The notes: generated by a model not told the origin, from the letters alone. A DNA stretch of 64,000 bases from Impatiens glandulifera (GCF_907164915.1 NC_061863.1:32826133-32890132); one strand, 5' to 3'; counted from the first letter of the stretch, positions 12,560 through 24,295 are shown. Numbers and translations are program-made.

Positions 12560-13361
12560 TTGATAGATGAACAAGAGCGTCGTACACATCATCTCGAAAT
12601 AATCTGGGAATGGACCGATATGTTGCTTCTTGGACTTTAGCCATGGTCATGGCTTCATTTAAAGAATCTGGGAATCGCAGCCTGATGCAGTTTGCAATTG
12701 TCTCCCTTAGACTGGACAAATAGCAATCTATGACGTACTCCCTTGGCATGCTGTAGAGTTTTTGAGAGATCGATATGTATCGCAGATTATATTCTTGAAT
12801 CGACCCAACCTGTTTCAGATTCATCAACTGTCTCATTAGAGTGTCATGTATAGAGGGTCCGAATTGCGTCATAAGATCTCTCTTTAACACGTCCCAAGAT
12901 AGGGCCTCCATATGGTCTCGATTCTGTAGATAAGATCCATACCACATTCTTGCTTCGCCAGAAAAGTGAATGGGTGCAATTTCTAGTTTCGTGGCATCCC
13001 TAGTTTTATCCACCCTGAAAAATTGCTCGGCAGATATTAGCCAGCCCTCGACATCCGACCCATCAAACCGAGGAAAATCGACCTTGGTTAGCCGAGTAGA
13101 AGGAGCATAGTGTTGGTCGCGGTTCTGGCCAGGGTGCTGGGGCCTAAATGGGGAATGACCGTGGCAAGAATTATCTTCAAAGGGTCTGTGGCGGGGTTTT
13201 TGCACATTTCCAGATGCCCCGCTCTCAAAGGCTGCCATTCTTTCTTTAGCCGCATCAAATCTTCAGTCTATGGCAGCTGGCATTGCAGCTGTTTGTTGGG
13301 ACAAGTTTTCAATGAGGGCCTTGAGCGCATCCATTTCTGATTGCTGGCGAGTTTCTACCAT
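12560..13361 (-). pseudogene. Ty3/Gypsy gag fragment
   Basis: Starting from ATG at 13361 (MVETRQQSEMDALKALIE), the frame meets a stop near 13265. It then continues open through TRLTKVDFPRFDGSDVEGWL, EQFFRVD, MWYGSYLQNR and QFGPSIHDTLMRQLMNLKQ. This is the Gag capsid-type domain (PF03732-like) of chromovirus/Tekay-like elements, ending near VQEATYRSIPRLFRD. Beyond this the sequence becomes unrelated AT-rich DNA, so the zinc knuckle and all of pol are missing. The upstream primer site and LTR are in place, making this the 5' stump of an element. Gag forms the virus-like particle that packages element RNA; this copy is dead. Confidence 0.85.
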
Positions 13362-13376
13362 GTTGAGAATCGGTCA

Positions 13377-13388
13377 GCTCTGATACCA
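13377..13388 (-). promoter_or_regulatory. Primer-binding site of Gypsy stump
   Basis: TGGTATCAGAGC on the minus strand is complementary to the 3' end of plant initiator tRNA-Met. It lies three bases downstream of the LTR end. Confidence 0.9.
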
Positions 13389-13391
13389 AGA

Positions 13392-13877
13392 TGTTAGACT
13401 TTAAATTATGACCGAGCCTTTCAAGTTCTTTAATTCAAGAAACGAGTTCTTGATGATCGGGGCCGATGGTGGAATTCAACACTCAAGCGCAGCGGACATA
13501 GAATGAGAGGAGAATTCGAGGTTAGGGAGAGAAAAGCCGAAGGGGAGGAGAGAAATACCACTAGATTACACCTAGCGGTCCAAGAAGGGGAAGGAGGGCC
13601 GAGAGATAACTTAGAGCACCATGTTCTAAAATATTCAATTCATAGCCCCAAAAAGTGGGGTGGGCATCACCATTTAAAGAGGCTGGTTTACCCAAGAGTA
13701 TTCGGTTACAAAAAACTTTCAAAATAACATAATTCAGTTCAAGAGAAATAAGAGAGAAAGAAAACAAAATAGAATTATTCCATAAAAAACATAAAATGGC
13801 CCATATGGACACTTGGGACGAGAGACGGGTGCATAAAATATTTTAGGTCCGAGGTTTTTGATGAGCAGCCCGTAACA
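13392..13877 (-). repeat. 5' LTR of Gypsy gag element
   Basis: On the minus strand it begins TGTTACGGGCTGCTCATC (13877) and ends AAAGTCTAACA (13392), giving TGTTA...TAACA terminal inversions over 486 bp. It directly precedes the primer-binding site and gag start. No second LTR copy was seen in the window, so a target duplication cannot be checked. Confidence 0.75.
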
Positions 13878-14757
13878 GATTGCCATGCCATTTATTCTGA
13901 TAATGAAAAAACACAAACATAGTAGAGTAGGGAAATAAGTGGGATTGTAGTATTATGGTCCTCTAATAAAATCAAAACAAAATGTTCAAGAAAAACTAAA
14001 GGATGTGTTAAAATGTAGGATCCAAGTAATTTCAAAAACCTAACCATTAGTGAACATTATGTATGATAGTGACTTTGATTGAGATTGTTTAAACTTTTAG
14101 GTCTTCCTCCCCAAGAGGAGATGACTACAGATAACTTTGATGCATTTTCTCTTGTTTTTTATTCATTTGTACTGAAATGGTCCACCCAATACCAATGTAA
14201 ACATTTGAAGATAAAATAAAAAATAACGAAGGGGAGAACAAACATGACAAGAATGAACATTAAATAAAGAGTGGACCTGTATACACTATTTCAACCCTCA
14301 CTTCTTATATTTCGACCTGCAAATATATGAAAATTAATTAGTTAAATTCACACTAAAGAAAAGAAATTTTAATATAGTATTTTAGAATATCATATTTGAA
14401 GTGTTATAAATTTGTTCAACTAAAAAAAAACAATTTATAAATATTTCATAAAAAGCAACCCCATACTACAATATGTAAGCTGAATCATCCAGTTTGTCCT
14501 GAAAATACACATAGCAAAAACAGTATCACTTAAGATTTAACACCTTCACAAATGAAATAAGTTTTATGGTAATGGCTTCTGAAAATTAGTACAAAAATAT
14601 TTGTCAATTATTGATATATTTGTTTTGGCTGAATCCAGCATATTCCATCTACCAAACAAACATATTTATGTATATTATTTTGTTAATTTTCAATTTTATC
14701 ATGTGAGTTACCTATTTCGATGGCGTCACAAGAGAATGAAAAATAGAGACTACTTAC
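13878..14757. other. Intergenic, nothing recognised
   Basis: AT-rich. Short frames such as 14601-14837 overlap the antisense of UFL1 exon sequence and are not genes. Confidence 0.5.
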
Positions 14758-16031
14758 ATTTAGTCGAGCAACTCGAGCAGATATGGCCCTCCCAGGTGCC
14801 TGAAGTGCTTTATTATAGACCTGTTTTATGGAGGTAATAAAAATTAAAAAAAAAAATAAAGCCATAGAAGATCTATATATGGAAATAGCATGACCTAATA
14901 TTAACTTCTGCAAAAAAAAATTATATAGTCACTTACTTGTATATAAATTAGGGATACAACATTTGGAAGCAAGGTGACAGGATCAGTTTCAACAGAAACT
15001 TAAGATATTAAATCATATATATGACAGAAAATCTTCAGTACCCAAAAACAAAATTTCCTATAGAACATGGAAAATCTACATTTATTATATTTCAATTTTA
15101 ACTTTGGAAATATTTCATTAGGATCATAATTGCGATTAAGATTGTGATAAAATGTCAGTTTTCAAATAGGCTCAATATGTTAGGATACAGAACTTTAGAA
15201 TATGAAGGGACATCCTAATACTCTAAAAGAAAATGACATGTAATAGTATCAAGCTACCTTCCGATATGAATGTAGCATAGTTCTTTCTAGTTTCTTGGCA
15301 AGCTTCTTTACTGATAATCCACTACATAAACAAATAGAAGAACATCATTGTTTACAGTTAAAAGAGATTACATGTCTTAAAAAATAAGCTTAAACATAAG
15401 GTTCTTGCTTACATTTCCTCAGTTATGTCTCTTAGGACCGCCATGAATGTTTCCACGTGCTTTCACAAGCAATACAGCTAATTTAGCATAGATAATATGA
15501 AATTGTAATTTGAAAATTTTCATTAGCAATATTATCCACCAACATAATGCAGTCATTTCTGATTGTCAGCAGATTGAATCAAATCTAGTGTGACAAAGCC
15601 ATGTAGAAGAATCAATATGGCTCTACTGGTCTTTCTCAGTGTCGGTTTTACTTTCTACAAGATTTTTTTTCAATGTTAAAGTTTGTCTATGTACAAATAG
15701 ATAAATGCATGCAATTATACTTCTATCATTTTTCTTATACATAAAAACATTGCTATTATTTGGAGCAAGATTACTTGTTACTGACACATTTCTCTCCAAA
15801 GCTTCAATTAGTGGAAAAGATTTAGCTGAAAGAGGTTCTGGAAGATTCTTTGCCTGAGAAAAGATACAGAATAAGTACAAACACAAATCAAGCTTGAGCA
15901 TAGGGTAACATATGGTATAAGAATTCTCAGTATTAAAGCAACTCTGTCCCCAAAACTAAGTGATGCAGATCCTGGCTTTTCAAAATCCTGAATTGCACTT
16001 TCATTTCTCAACTTGTTCTGCATATCCTGAA
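14758..16031 (-). pseudogene. UFL1 (E3 UFM1-protein ligase 1) C-terminal gene fragment
   Basis: UFL1 attaches the ubiquitin-like UFM1 to target proteins at the ER. Six exon-like blocks on the minus strand read in order. They are DFEKPGSASLSFGDRVAL (about 16031-15920), AKNLPEPLSAKSFPLIEALE (15851-15780), HVETFMAVLRDITEEM (15462-15413), SGLSVKKLAKKLERTMLHSY (15343-15258), VSVETDPVTLLPNVVSLIY (15003-14950) and VYNKALQAPGRAISARVARL (14835-14758). This order matches the conserved C-terminal part of plant UFL1 as I remember it. Several blocks keep AG/GT borders with introns between them, so the copy came from genomic DNA, not cDNA. The N-terminal half, the segment between the second and third blocks, and the C-terminus are missing; some donor sites are poor. 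It is probably a duplicated, non-functional fragment. Confidence 0.65.
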
Positions 16032-16420
16032 GCAACAGGATTCACCATATAAGATTATTTACAAGCTTACAAAGTCTCTTTAAGAATACTACAAACTAAT
16101 ATGAACTGGTTTTTTTCTTGAGAATCATTTTATCAAAGACAAACACCTAAAGAAATTAAGCTCATGATATCTAGCAACCTTTTTAATCAAAACAAACACT
16201 TAGTCAATTTAACAGATAATTCAAACTAAAAATAAAGAAACTATTATAATTTCACGTATTCTGCATATATTTTAATTAATCTGAATGGAAGAGTTCATAG
16301 ACAGACCTTTTGATGTTGAGAATAATTACAGGAGGGAGTCTCGGGAGGTGATAATATGTAAATGGTAGTATAGAAGGAATCTCGATCGACAAGGACGAAA
16401 ACGCTTCCTCTCCTAGAGAA

Positions 16421-16998
16421 TAGGGGTGTTCATCGGTTCGGTTTCGAGTTATTCGAGTTCCTCAATTCGGTTTCTTTGAATTTTTTGTTTTTTTCGTCAA
16501 TTCGAAAACCGAACCGAATTCGAATATATTCTAATTAAACCGAACCAAATTCGAATTTTATATTCAGTTTGAACTTCGAATAATTCGAATTCAAACCGAA
16601 TTCAATTTTCTTTTATTTTAAACTCAAAATAAAATGTACCAACCAAGAATTGAACCTTGGGTCTATACCATGGTAGGGTACTATTCTACCACTAGTGTTT
16701 TTGTTTCATTTTTTTCTTTTATTATAAATCTTAATTTAAAATATTATAGTTTGATTATTTTGAACTTATTCTTAAGTTAAGTTTGGAAGAATAAATAATA
16801 AAAAATGAATTCGGTTTTCGGTTTGGTTTTCGAATTGAAACCTAAACTCGAAAACCAATTCGAAAACCGTATTTGAATTCGAATTGGTTTGAAATTCGAT
16901 TCGAAAACCGAAAATAAAATTCGAATTTAGTTTATTCGAATTTGGTGAATTCGAATTCGGTCGGATATTTGGTTCAAACCAAATATTGAACAACCCTA
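16421..16998. mobile_element. hAT-type MITE with 8-bp TSD
   Basis: The 578-bp element begins TAGGGGTGTTCATCGGTT and ends AATATTGAACAACCCTA. It is flanked on both sides by CTAGAGAA (16413-16420 and 16999-17006). An 8-bp duplication and TAGGG ends are typical of hAT transposons. The interior is filled with inverted runs of TTCGGTTTTCGAATTCG-like sequence and contains a tRNA-Gly-like stretch. It has no coding capacity. Confidence 0.9.
16634..16698 (-). other. tRNA-Gly(GCC)-like fossil in hAT MITE
   Basis: The minus strand reads TAGTGGTAGAATAGTACCCT, then ACCATGGTATAGACC and GGTTCAATTCTTGGTTGGT. This follows plant tRNA-Gly(GCC) from the D-arm to the acceptor end. The anticodon has become ACC and the 5' acceptor strand is lost, so it is not a working tRNA. 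Confidence 0.7.
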
Positions 16999-17234
16999 CT
17001 AGAGAAGTATCGATTGCACGATAAATTATACAAAAGAAACATCGATCAAAGGAGTCTATAAGGTTGTGGCACAACGTGACCTTTGAAGATGTTCAAAGGG
17101 TTGCGTCATAGCGTGAGTTTCGAAGGTTTCGACACAGCGTGAACTTCGAAGATCTTTGGAGCGTTAAGGTACAAAATGAGTTTCGATGATTTTTGGAGAG
17201 TTTTAGAGGATTAAGGCCACTTTCGAACTTACGG

Positions 17235-18543
17235 AACCGATTCCTGTTTTACCCACCTTTTAAACAACTTTTCTCAAAGTACCTATTTTTTCATTCACCT
17301 TCCCAAACTACCCACATTTTTCTCTCTAAATTATTACTCATCTTTTTCTCTCTAAATCATTAATTATCCTTTTAATTACAAATCTTCCACATTAATCCAC
17401 TAATTACTCTATTTTATAAATATAAATATATATAATTAAAATTAATAATACATATATTAAATAAAATATATTACATTAATATTAAAATAATATATATATA
17501 TATTATTTTTATTTAATTTTATAAATATAATATATAATTAAAAATAAACATTATAAATTAAATAATTTAAAATAATATTATAAATTAAAATGAAATATAT
17601 TACATACACCTTTAATATTATATATTAAATAAAATATATTAAAATATTAAAATAACACATATATTACATAAATATTAAAATAATACATATATTTTATAAA
17701 TATAATATATATAATTAAAACTAAATATACTAAATTAAATAATTAAAATTAATATTATAAACTAAAAAAATATATAACATAAATCTAAAATAAAATAAAA
17801 TAAATGAAACTTTAAAATAAATTAACTAAACTTTAAAATATTTATAAAAATAATCAATTTAAAAAACCTTAAAATAAAATAAATTTTATAAATTTTAAAA
17901 TATTTATAATATTTTACACATTTACATAAAATATAAGTCTTATTTTAATATTTATGTAATATATGTATTATTTTAATATTTATATAATATAATATATTTT
18001 ATTTTAATATATAATATTAAAATTTTATGTAATGTATTTTATTTAGTGTATAATATTTTATTTTAGTTTATAATATTTATTTGAATTATTTAGTTTATAA
18101 TGTTTAATATTAATTATATATATTATATTTATAAAATTAAGTAAAAATAAAATATTTGTGTTATTTTAATATTTATGTAATATATGTGTTATTTTAATAT
18201 ATAATATTAAAAGTTTATGAAATGTATTTTATTTTAGTGTATAATATTTATTTAAATTATTTAATTTATAATGTTCAATTTTAATTATATGTTATATTTA
18301 TATATATGTGTTATTTTAATATTAATGTAATATATTTTATTTAATATATGTATTATTAATTTAATTATATATATATATTTATATTTATAAAACATAGTGA
18401 TTAGTGGATTATTGTGGAAGATGTGTAATTAAAAGAATAATTAATGATTGAGAGAGAGAAATGTGGGTAGTTTGGGAAAGTGAATGAAAAGGTGGGTAGT
18501 TTGGGAAAAATTGTTTGAAATGTGGGTAGAACAGGAATTGGTT
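17235..18543. mobile_element. MITE with long TIRs (Mutator-like)
   Basis: Inverted ends of about 190 bp start AACCGATTCCTGTTTTACCC on the left and AACCAATTCCTGTTCTACCC on the inverted right. They enclose extremely AT-rich DNA with no coding potential. Flanks GAACTTACGG (17225-17234) and CAAGTTACGG (18544-18553) form an imperfect 10-bp target duplication (8/10), the length range expected of Mutator-like elements. Confidence 0.75.
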
Positions 18544-18675
18544 CAAGTTACGGCATAAGAAATGTGAACAAGAGTTTGAATGTTTTTAGGGGAAAATAAT
18601 ATTGGAAGATTTGAAAGTTGATATTATTCTTAAAAATAAAAATAAAAAATAAAGGTGAGAATCAGTTAAATTAAG

Positions 18676-18840
18676 GGGAAATCGGACGAAATGACCCTAA
18701 AGATGGGGGCATTTGCCTTGGTGGTCACTAGCAAAATTATATTGCTCTGGTGACCACTTTAATTTTTTGGACGAAATTACCCTTTTCGCGTAACGCAAAA
18801 GGACTTCGCGTTTCGCGAAGTGGAACAGTGTGAAAAGTCC
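18676..18840 (+). repeat. Left TIR of Pack-MULE
   Basis: It matches the reverse complement of 21570-21734 with scattered mismatches. It includes the palindromic motif TTCGCGTTTCGCGAA-like near 18810. Confidence 0.85.
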
Positions 18841-19099
18841 AGAATACCCTTACTATTTAATATAACCCTGACCCTTTTTTTCATTTCTTTTCTTCTCCTT
18901 CTCTCTTCCCTCCCGCTCTTCTCCTCCTACTCTCTAAACTCGCCGGCAGCGGCGGCGAGCGGCGGCGATACACACAATGAGCTCCACGACGAGCACGAGC
19001 ACTGTTCCACTTGGTAAGTATCCTATGATACTTGAAGTTTATTGTTGTTTGTTTCTGCATTTTCGAATCACTGTTGTTGTTTATTGTTTATCCGATGAG

Positions 19100-19165
19100 A
19101 CTTCACGTTTCGCGAAGGGCTTCACGTTTCGTGAAGGGATTCACGTTTCGCGAAGGGCTTCACGA
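19100..19165 (+). repeat. Tandem ~20-bp repeats, CTTCACGTTTCGCGAAGGG
   Basis: Three and a half near-identical units lie just inside the left part of the Pack-MULE. They reuse the TTCGCGAA palindrome of the TIR, which suggests local amplification of terminal sequence. Confidence 0.85.
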
Positions 19166-19179
19166 ATCCAATCTTGGGC

Positions 19180-20262
19180 GAAGATATTGAAAGAAATTGG
19201 TCTGGATTCAGTGAAGAAGTACTTACAGTAAGACGGCAATCGGCTAAGTGCCGACGTTATAGATGGTATGCCACCAAAATTCATCGAGCCCTTCATTATA
19301 CAAGGTCTTCATCTCGATCTTGTAGAGGTCGGATGAATCGTCTGCTACATGAAAGTACTCCCTCATTTGTTGGTACGACTTCTTAAATATGTAATTAGGT
19401 GTTTCCTTATCTCCGTTTAGATTGATCGATTCTTCATTTATTATTAATGAAGAACACTAGGAATTTCTTGCACGGAGAAGCTATTGCTGCTCTTGTTGAT
19501 GTGATCGGTTCAGCTGTTATATGCACCGTCGGTACATCTCATACCGGAGTGTCTGTTGAGATCAGTGTTTCATACTTGGATTTTGCTTATGTTGGTGTGA
19601 GTAGTTAGCTTTTTCTCCTTTTTGATTTCATTTTGCAGATAGGGTTTTCTCAATAGTCAATACAATTGAGTTGTTTTCATTTAGGTGTTCTATAATTATA
19701 TGTTAAAAGGTTTGTTTGTAGAATTGCATTTTGAAAAGGGAGGAGACATAGAGAAATTGAGATTGGACTTGGATAAACTTCCCTTCATATTAAGGGACTT
19801 TAATCCAATTTGCATTATTAAACCTAGTCCTAATGTAAATTAAAATAAGCTATAATAAAACTAACATAATTATCCTAAGTACTACTACTAATGATCGACC
19901 TATCAAAACCCTAATCTCTATTTCATATCAACTCTTATTTGCTTGTTAGTAGAAAAGCTTAGAGGTGTCATTTGCTTTCATTGATTCTAAGTTAACAATC
20001 TTCAATACCTGGTTTGATAATCCTTTACTAGATAATGTTCTATTTGTTTGTTCAATTGGTCTATTGTTGATAGAATTACAAGATTTTCTTTCACGACTTT
20101 GCTTCACATTTGTTTCAGGAAGAAATTGAGATAGAAGCGAAGACATTACGGGTTGGGAAGGCCATTGTTGTCATTACTGTTCAGTTCAAAAAGAAACAGA
20201 GTGGGAAGATGATTGTTCAAGGCCGTCATACTAAATACTTTGCCGTGGCAAGTAAAATTTGA
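19180..20262 (+). pseudogene. Captured ACOT13-like hotdog thioesterase pseudogene
   Basis: Acyl-CoA thioesterase 13-type proteins hydrolyse acyl-CoAs with a hotdog fold. The exon reading starts near 19187 with GLDSVKKYLQ, meets a stop at 19229-19231, then goes on as DGNRLSADVIDGMPPKF, IIQGLHLDLVEVG and a second stop at 19334-19336. After an intron with donor near 19373 and acceptor at 19460 comes FLHGEAIAALVDVIGSAV, carrying the family HGG-like helix with Glu for the second Gly. GVSVEISVSYLDFAYVG then leads to a canonical donor at 19597. The final exon, 20119-20262, has EEIEIEAKTLRVGKAIVVI and ends QGRHTKYFAVASKI, at the position where the family normally ends. Stops in the N-terminal part make it a pseudogene; the intact introns show DNA-level capture. 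Confidence 0.82.
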
Positions 20263-20705
20263 AAATTGAACCAATGTTATATGAATTCTTGAACAATTAA
20301 TAATGTATTTCCTCAGATTCTCTAATTAAAAGGAAGCTTCATTTCTTTTGTCTGTTTTATTTTTATAATCAGATATATATGAAGCTTTTCTAATTATTAA
20401 TGTAATATTGTACTTTCATCTTGTCACCTAAAAAAATCAAATTATAAGCATATTTTTGTTATTTACAATTTGTGATAGAAATTTAAGACAAAACTCACCA
20501 AAATGGAATGTTTTTATCATTCATACTCACCAAGAAGTTTCAAACTAGACTAGAGAGTTATCATATATATAGCTATAAAAAACAAAAAAATGGAGGACCA
20601 GTCTAGTTATTATTTGAACAAATAACAAGATATATCTTTTTTTGGATATTCGTGGTAGTCTATTATGAAAATGAAGAATTGTTCTCATTCACCTAATCTT
20701 TTCTT

Positions 20706-20960
20706 TGTCCTCGTCAATTTGTTCTAGTTGTTCATATCGCGCACCACCACGGTCATTATTATGATTGTCTGATTTTTCATAGTCTTCTTCGTAGTGCCTA
20801 TGGTGTCGTCGACGACGTTCATGTTCATACAATCCCTCCACTTCATCCTCCGGTTAATCATGATCCTTTGGCTTCTCATAAGATCGCTCATGAGATTTCT
20901 CCCTATCACCCTCTCTATCTCTTCCCTTTTCACGGGATTTTTCCCTACACATGATGGGGT
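20706..20960 (-). pseudogene. Captured RS/RE-rich splicing-factor-like C-terminal fragment
   Basis: The minus-strand frame reads REKSREKGRDREGDREKSH, then ERSYEKPKDHD, a stop at 20854-20856, then PEDEVEGLYEHERRRRHHRH and DRGGARYEQLEQIDEDKEK before a terminal stop. Alternating Arg-Asp/Arg-Glu/Ser composition resembles the C-terminal tail of U1-70K-like spliceosomal proteins. Low complexity makes the exact family uncertain. It lies inside the Pack-MULE, opposite in direction to the thioesterase fragment, and would be a second independent capture. Confidence 0.55.
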
Positions 20961-21057
20961 GAACATCAGAATCATTCATATCAAAATGCACAAACTGAAA
21001 TTCAAATTCAAAAAACACTAACTGTGTTTGGTAGAGGTACAATTCCAATTCTTTTGT

Positions 21058-21228
21058 TTGAACCAGTATTAACCAATATAAACCAGTATGAACCAGTATG
21101 AACCAGGATGAACCAATATGAACCAGTATTAACCAATATGAACCAGTATGAACCAATATGAACCAATATGAACCAATATGAACCAGTGTGAACCAATATG
21201 AACCAATATAAACCAATATGAACATATT
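21058..21228. repeat. 10-bp minisatellite AACCAATATG
   Basis: About sixteen copies of AACCARTATG/AACCAGTATT-like 10-bp units. Reading frames with repeated GSYWFILVH on the minus strand are products of the repeat, not a protein gene. Confidence 0.95.
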
Positions 21229-21569
21229 TAATTGATTTAGGATTAGGGTTTAATTAAGAACAACATAAATCGTTTGAAATGAAGATAATAGACAATAAGA
21301 ACATAAATTGATTTAGGGTTTTCAGATGGAGATACTGGAAACATGAACATAAATCGATTTGGGTTAGGGTTAGGGTTTGAAATGAAGATATGGAAATAAG
21401 AACATAAATCTGTATTATAAACATCGATTTAGGGTTAAGGTTTTCTTATCTTTGTAGATTCAGGGCATAGCCATAGTCGCCGTCGCCGAAGTTTTCGCCG
21501 CCGCCGCCGAACAAGAACAGAGAGAGAAGAGAGAGAAACGAAATGAAGGAAATGAAAAAATTTGAGTAT

Positions 21570-21734
21570 TTATATTAAACCTAATTCACTTCGCGAAATG
21601 CGAATTCCCTTCGCGTTACGCGAAAAGGTTAATTTCGTCTAAAAAAAATAAAGTGGTCACCAGATCAATTCTAATTATCGGGTGACCACGAAGGCAAATG
21701 CTCTCATCTTTAGGGTCATTTCGTCCAATTTCCC
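21570..21734 (-). repeat. Right TIR of Pack-MULE
   Basis: Inverted counterpart of 18676-18840. It keeps ACCCTAAAGATGAGAGCATT and the TTCGCGTTACGCGAA palindrome. Confidence 0.85.
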
Positions 21735-21984
21735 AAATTAAGAGTGTTGATGAAGTATTAAAACTAAAAAATTTAAATAAATAATAATAAGTTATAATAG
21801 AACTTAAATTGTAAATAATATATTGACTAATTAATATAAAAATTATGTATTAAAGAGATAAATAAATAATTTTACATATTATGATAATTCAACAAATTCA
21901 TATACAATATTTTAGTTTTATAATATCTTATATATTTAAATATATTACCTTTTATTTAAAATCAAGGTTTCAAAATCATAAAGA

Positions 21985-22164
21985 TAGTGGTTTTTTAGTA
22001 GTCGTTATTAAGACTCAAATAATGACGGTTATTTAAGTGGTCGCAATTAAACCACAAATACCCACCACTATTGTGATGGTTGGCATTGATATATTATATA
22101 AAGACGGTTTTTGTTCCGTTCCTACTGTTACTTGGGGTCGTTATTGAATCTTTTTTTACTAGTG
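21985..22164 (-). mobile_element. CACTA-type transposon end
   Basis: On the minus strand the end reads CACTAGTAAAAAAAGATTCA (from 22164), followed by short repeats around ACGACC and ACCGTC. CACTAGTAAAAA is a frequent terminus of plant En/Spm elements. The other end and any transposase were not found nearby. Confidence 0.6.
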
Positions 22165-22930
22165 TAGGTATTTAAATAACTCTTTAGTCTCTACGCATTT
22201 ATTTCATATTTGCGTATCCATAAACCCTTTTTTTCCATAAACCTCTTCAATACAGTATTTTAATTTAAGTTAATTACATAATAGTTCAACACTATAAATA
22301 TTACATTAAAAACATAATAACTATTAAATTAATTATAAATTAACCTAACATATAACACGAATCTTTGAATGACATTATAACAAATATTTTACACCATACT
22401 GTTGTAAAGATAACCAATATACATAAGAAGAATAAGTTAATATCTTCAGAATTCAACTTTAACAAAGGCATGATAATAGTAGATATTTGTTCATATAAAA
22501 ATGTATAATACAGTCCATGTCATATATTAAAACAAAATAATTAAAATTTCTAAACAGATCAAACACACAGCTTTAAAACTAGTCACATAATAAAGAGCAA
22601 GGATAACGACTAATAATTAGATGAATCTGCTCTCTTTTTTTCTCCAATTGATGGAAGGATGATAACTACTAAGAATCGTTTAAATAAAAAAGTCCTAAGG
22701 GGATAAGGCTTCATCCTTGTACTAACCAGAATGACTAAATTCTATAGTACACCTATTTCTACAATAGCTTCAGTTTTATTCAGATTCCTAATATTATAAT
22801 TTGTAATTAGTAAAGTACGTTAATGAGAATAATAGAGTTACTAGAGTATGTGTTTTGTTTATAACCCTAGAATACTTTTTATATTTATATATATATATAT
22901 ATACCTTAAACTCGAATGACTTATATATCT

Positions 22931-23000
22931 TGAAATTACATTAACGAGAAAACTAGAATTAAGAATGAAATTACATTAACGAGAAAACTAGAATTAAGAA
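22931..23000. repeat. 35-bp direct duplication
   Basis: Two perfect adjacent copies of a unit containing GAAATTACATTAACGAGAAA. The surrounding 22165-24290 is AT-rich intergenic sequence with no gene. Confidence 0.9.
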
Positions 23001-24295
23001 TGAAGAGATAATAAGAATTTAAGGGCGGGATAGATAGAACCCTTAGAGCTAGGGTGAATACAATGGGGGAATAATGAAGAAGATAAAGAAAAGTTGATCT
23101 TGAAAAATTTCTCGAATAATGTTCCGTGTGTTTTCTATAGAGTATGATCTCTTCCTTATATAGCTTCCACCTATCGTAATCAATTCATAAGTCCAATATT
23201 CTTTAAATTATATTATCTTTCTTATATACTTTCTAACTGACATTATCAATTTTTCATCAATATCACACTTTTTGCTACTACCTTATCAATAATTATTTAT
23301 TTCTATATAAATTATTTTAAGGTATATAAATAGATGATAACTTTTCTCTTTAAATTGAAGATGAAAGTGAATTTGACATTTAAGGGTGAAGATAAAATTG
23401 TGAAAGGTTTATAATATAATTTTAAATTTAATAAATTCGTGAGTGTTGAAATTCATTAAACGATAATATGACAGGATGTTAATAACCTGCGAGAAAAAAA
23501 GTAGAAATCCATATGATTGAATGAAGATTAACAAATAGATATGGGTATTAACTGTTAGGACGAGAAACAACTTAATGTGGTAATCTATCAACTGACCGGA
23601 TGTAGTGTGTTGACTAAATAACTAGAAAAAGAAAAATAATAAAAATTTGTATGGTTAAATTAAGGTCAACAAATAAAATGAACATTGACCATTCAAATAA
23701 AATGAACATTTACAGTTGTAGGGAATCAACAACTAAAAATAACTAGTATGATAATTAAAAAAAAGCGCTCATCAGTGATAGAAGCAAAGTTTGACTGCGA
23801 AGCCAAAACATACTCCACCCAAATGTTGTTAGGACACAAAAGTTTCTATAGTTTGTTTCCAAATTCAAATGGTAAGAATAAATGAGTTGATGTGTGTTCC
23901 CTTTCCTCAATAACCTATCCCGATTCCTTACAATTGGATCACTAAACTTATAAATCGGTCATTTGTGGTTGGTTTTATTGTAATGGAGCTAACTTTTCAA
24001 AAAGAAAATTAAAGATAGACAATTGATTAATAAAAAAATAGTTTATTTTTTTCAACTTTTCTTAATACCTGTTTCAATATTTTCATTTAGAAAAAAACAC
24101 TCAAGATCATTCATCAAGACAAGTTCCATATGAAAAATGTTCAAAGTTAGGACGGGTTGTGCCTGCATTCTATTATTATATGTACAACAAATGCTATACA
24201 TCTTTCTGTCTTTATTTGCTTATAAAGACAAAAATTTGCTTATACAGTTCACCAGTTTGCAACTAATAATTTTTTTTAGTTTAGGAATTCAGAAC

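Larger units (their letters stand above)
18676..21734. mobile_element. Pack-MULE with two captured host gene fragments
   Basis: Terminal inverted repeats of about 165 bp begin GGGAAATCGGACGAAATGAC on the left and GGGAAATTGGACGAAATGAC on the inverted right. AAATTAAG directly flanks both ends (18668-18675 and 21735-21742). An 8- to 9-bp duplication with long TIRs is diagnostic of Mutator-like elements. No transposase is present. Instead the element carries an ACOT13-like thioesterase fragment on the plus strand and an RS-rich fragment on the minus strand, so it fits a Pack-MULE moved in trans. Confidence 0.88.

Noticed and set aside
20854..21225. 123-codon minus-strand frame with repeated GSYWFILVH
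   Set aside because: Produced by the 10-bp minisatellite; only its last ~30 codons belong to the RS-rich fragment.
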